A stretch of DNA of 34,396 nucleotides from Chlorobiota bacterium (GTDB lineage Bacteria > Bacteroidota > Bacteroidia > Flavobacteriales > Flavobacteriaceae). The stretch spans positions 1 through 34,396 of the forward strand of contig JAADEB010000059.1 in NCBI GenBank assembly GCA_013153655.1, written 5' to 3'. The notes under the pieces were generated by a model, which did not search any database, was not told the origin of the DNA, and worked only from the letters and a program-made list of their open reading frames with translations. Numbering within the stretch: position 1 is the first letter of the stretch; each line of letters starts with the position of its first letter. Shown one piece after another: positions 33,540-34,396 of this stretch. The translations under genes and the position numbers were made by a program.

Positions 33540-33930
33540 TGTTGAAGAGTTGAAAAGTTGAAAAGTTGAATGGATTGATTTACTTTTTGTTAAACCGTTA
33601 AATCGTGCAATCGTTAAATCGGATTGACTGATGACCGGTGACCGATGACGGATGTGTTTTTTGGGACACGGGGAACGGGAAACGGGGAATGTGTTTTTTC
33701 TGTTGAATAGTTGAAGGGTTGAAGAGTTGAATAGACTTGTTAAATCGTTAAATCGTGAAACCGTTAAATCGTTAAGTCGGTTTGACTGATGACCGGTGAC
33801 CGGTGCATTTTCGGAACAAGGGGAATGGGAAACGGGGAACATGTTTTTTCTGTTGAATAGTTGAAGGGTTGAAGAGTTGAATAGACTTGTTAAATCGTTA
33901 AATCGTTGAACCGTGCAATCGTATGTCATT
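33540..33930. repeat. Second island of imperfect 7-mer/8-mer tandem words
   Basis: No credible gene. Arrays: TTGAAGAG/TTGAAAAG/TTGAATGG (8-mers, from 33543); GTTAAATC-type 8-mers (near 33590-33620, 33740-33778, 33890-33920); GATGACC/GGTGACC/GATGACG 7-mers (near 33629 and 33787); GGGGAAC/GGGAAAC/GGGGAAT 7-mers (near 33669 and 33819). These are the reverse complements of the words at 17340-17735. The 151-codon frame here is only an accident of the repeats. Confidence 0.85.
33692..33906. repeat. 150-bp direct tandem duplication inside the island
   Basis: 65 bases at 33692-33756 are repeated without change at 33842-33906, an offset of exactly 150. The flanking bases stay similar. A third, more diverged copy lies just upstream (the GGGGAATGTGTTTTTT junction at about 33684 and the GACTGATGACCGGTGACC block at 33626). 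Confidence 0.85.
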
Positions 33931-33985
33931 TCGACAGAAGACCGAAGGGAGCGACGCCGAGTCCGCCTCAGGCGGGAGAAATCTC
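33924..33985 (-). repeat. GAGATTTCTC...CGAAATGACA dispersed element, copy 4 (long form)
   Basis: Minus strand: GAGATTTCTC (33985-33976), then a GC-rich insert containing CCCGCCTGAGGCGG, then CGAAATGACA (33933-33924). It has the same outer parts as the other three copies, with a hairpin-forming centre. Confidence 0.6.
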
Positions 33986-33999
33986 CTTTTCGGGAAACT

Positions 34000-34087
34000 G
34001 AGAACGTAGAACGGGAAACGTGTTTTTTTGGGACGCAGACAACACGGGTATCACGGATTTTTTTTGGATTTTTTAATTGATGATTTC
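34000..34087. other. Word-like intergenic sequence, no gene
   Basis: Continues the island with GAACGGGAAACG words, then GGGACGCAGACAACACGG and TATCACGGATT, followed by T-rich sequence. No gene or RNA recognised. Confidence 0.4.
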
Positions 34088-34220
34088 GTAGAGACGCCGT
34101 ATGTGGCGTATCGTTCTATCATTATATTCATGAATCATGTAGAGACGCGATGCATCGCGTCTCTACCATATGATGATTTGATGGTCGAAACGTAGAGACG
34201 CCGGTATACGGCGTCTTTAC
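34088..34220. repeat. Three GTAGAGACGC palindromic elements
   Basis: Copy 2 (34139-34166) is a perfect 28-bp palindrome with half GTAGAGACGCGATG. Copy 3 (34192-34220) is GTAGAGACGCCG / CGGCGTCTTTAC around GTATA, with one G-T pair. Copy 1 (34088 to about 34119) has an intact left arm and a decayed right arm. All can form hairpins on either strand; there is no T tract, so they are not standard terminators. Confidence 0.85.
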
Positions 34221-34354
34221 ATCCCGTTAATCGTTATACGTTTTCCATTTCACGTTTCCCGTTCCACGTTATCCGTTTACCGGTGCCGGCTTTGTGCGCC
34301 GGGTTTGCGCGAGGGGGCGAAGCGATATGCGCGGAGGCCTTGCCGAAGTTCCGG
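34221..34354. other. Intergenic tail: ACGTTTCC heptads then GC-rich sequence
   Basis: ACGTTTTCC, ATTTCACG, TTTCCCG, TTCCACG and TTATCCG-like heptads to about 34277, then a sudden change to GC-rich sequence to the end of the window. No gene is visible. Confidence 0.4.
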
Positions 34355-34396
34355 CCGCGGAATGCCGGCGGACAGAGGGGAGCCGCCATTCCGCGG
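34355..34396. repeat. Inverted repeat at the window edge
   Basis: CCGCGGAATG (34355-34364) is exactly complementary to CATTCCGCGG (34387-34396). The inner arms CCGGCGG and CCGCC extend the pairing with a bulge. The element may continue past the window. Confidence 0.6.

Noticed and set aside
33474..33929. 151-codon minus-strand open frame with repeated LFNSSTLQLFN
   Set aside because: It is the translation of the 8-mer/150-bp repeats; its protein repeats follow the DNA repeat, with no start signal or protein-like composition. It also overlaps the yebC promoter.

Overview
The window looks like a chromosomal segment of a Bacteroidota organism. The evidence is two C-terminal type IX secretion (T9SS) sorting domains plus a third in an LRR protein, many SPII lipoproteins, a Porph_ging/GLPGLI plus outer-membrane-barrel locus, DUF1858, HU-CCDC81/SPOR and Omp28-type proteins, a tmRNA tag of the GExNxALAA type, and promoters of the Bacteroidota form TAnnTTTG. 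I cannot name the genus. No phage, IS, CRISPR array or rRNA was seen.

Layout. 1-5.7 kb is a surface-protein locus: the 3' end of an outer-membrane barrel gene, a decayed GLPGLI gene, a small Cys-rich lipoprotein, then an intact GLPGLI gene, an 847-residue plug/barrel protein and a secreted protein of unknown function. 5.9-8.2 kb holds an LRR protein with a T9SS tail and a lipoprotein. 8.2-13.1 kb is a minus-strand three-gene run: DUF4197 lipoprotein, Omp28-like thioredoxin-fold lipoprotein, and a large metalloprotease/propeller/barrel fusion. 13.2-17 kb has a repeat-containing T9SS protein and a PfkB kinase/L-asparaginase operon. 17-17.8 kb is an island of short tandem words ending at tRNA-Val. 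17.9-22.4 kb holds a LolE/FtsX-type permease overlapping head-to-head with a NamZ-type muramidase, followed by a GH20 hexosaminidase (a likely peptidoglycan-sugar salvage pair) and a thioredoxin-like protein. 22.7-25 kb holds an unknown secreted protein, tRNA-Pro and tmRNA (ssrA). 25-28.1 kb holds an anti-sigma/Spy-like pair without its sigma factor, a START-like protein, a DUF1858 protein and an HU/SPOR cell-wall protein. 28.2-33.4 kb is minus strand: LTD/T9SS protein, S8 protease lipoprotein, MBL hydrolase and YebC. 33.5-34.4 kb is a second repeat island.

The most unusual feature is the repeat content. The two intergenic islands are patchworks of imperfect tandem 7-mers and 8-mers (each word 2-6 copies). 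The same vocabulary occurs in opposite orientation in the two islands, 16 kb apart, interspersed with a GAGATTCCTC...GGAATGACA element and GTAGAGACGC palindromes. Heptad arrays of the same kind also run directly into the stop codons of two genes. All functional calls are from reading translated sequence and motif recognition; no database search was run.
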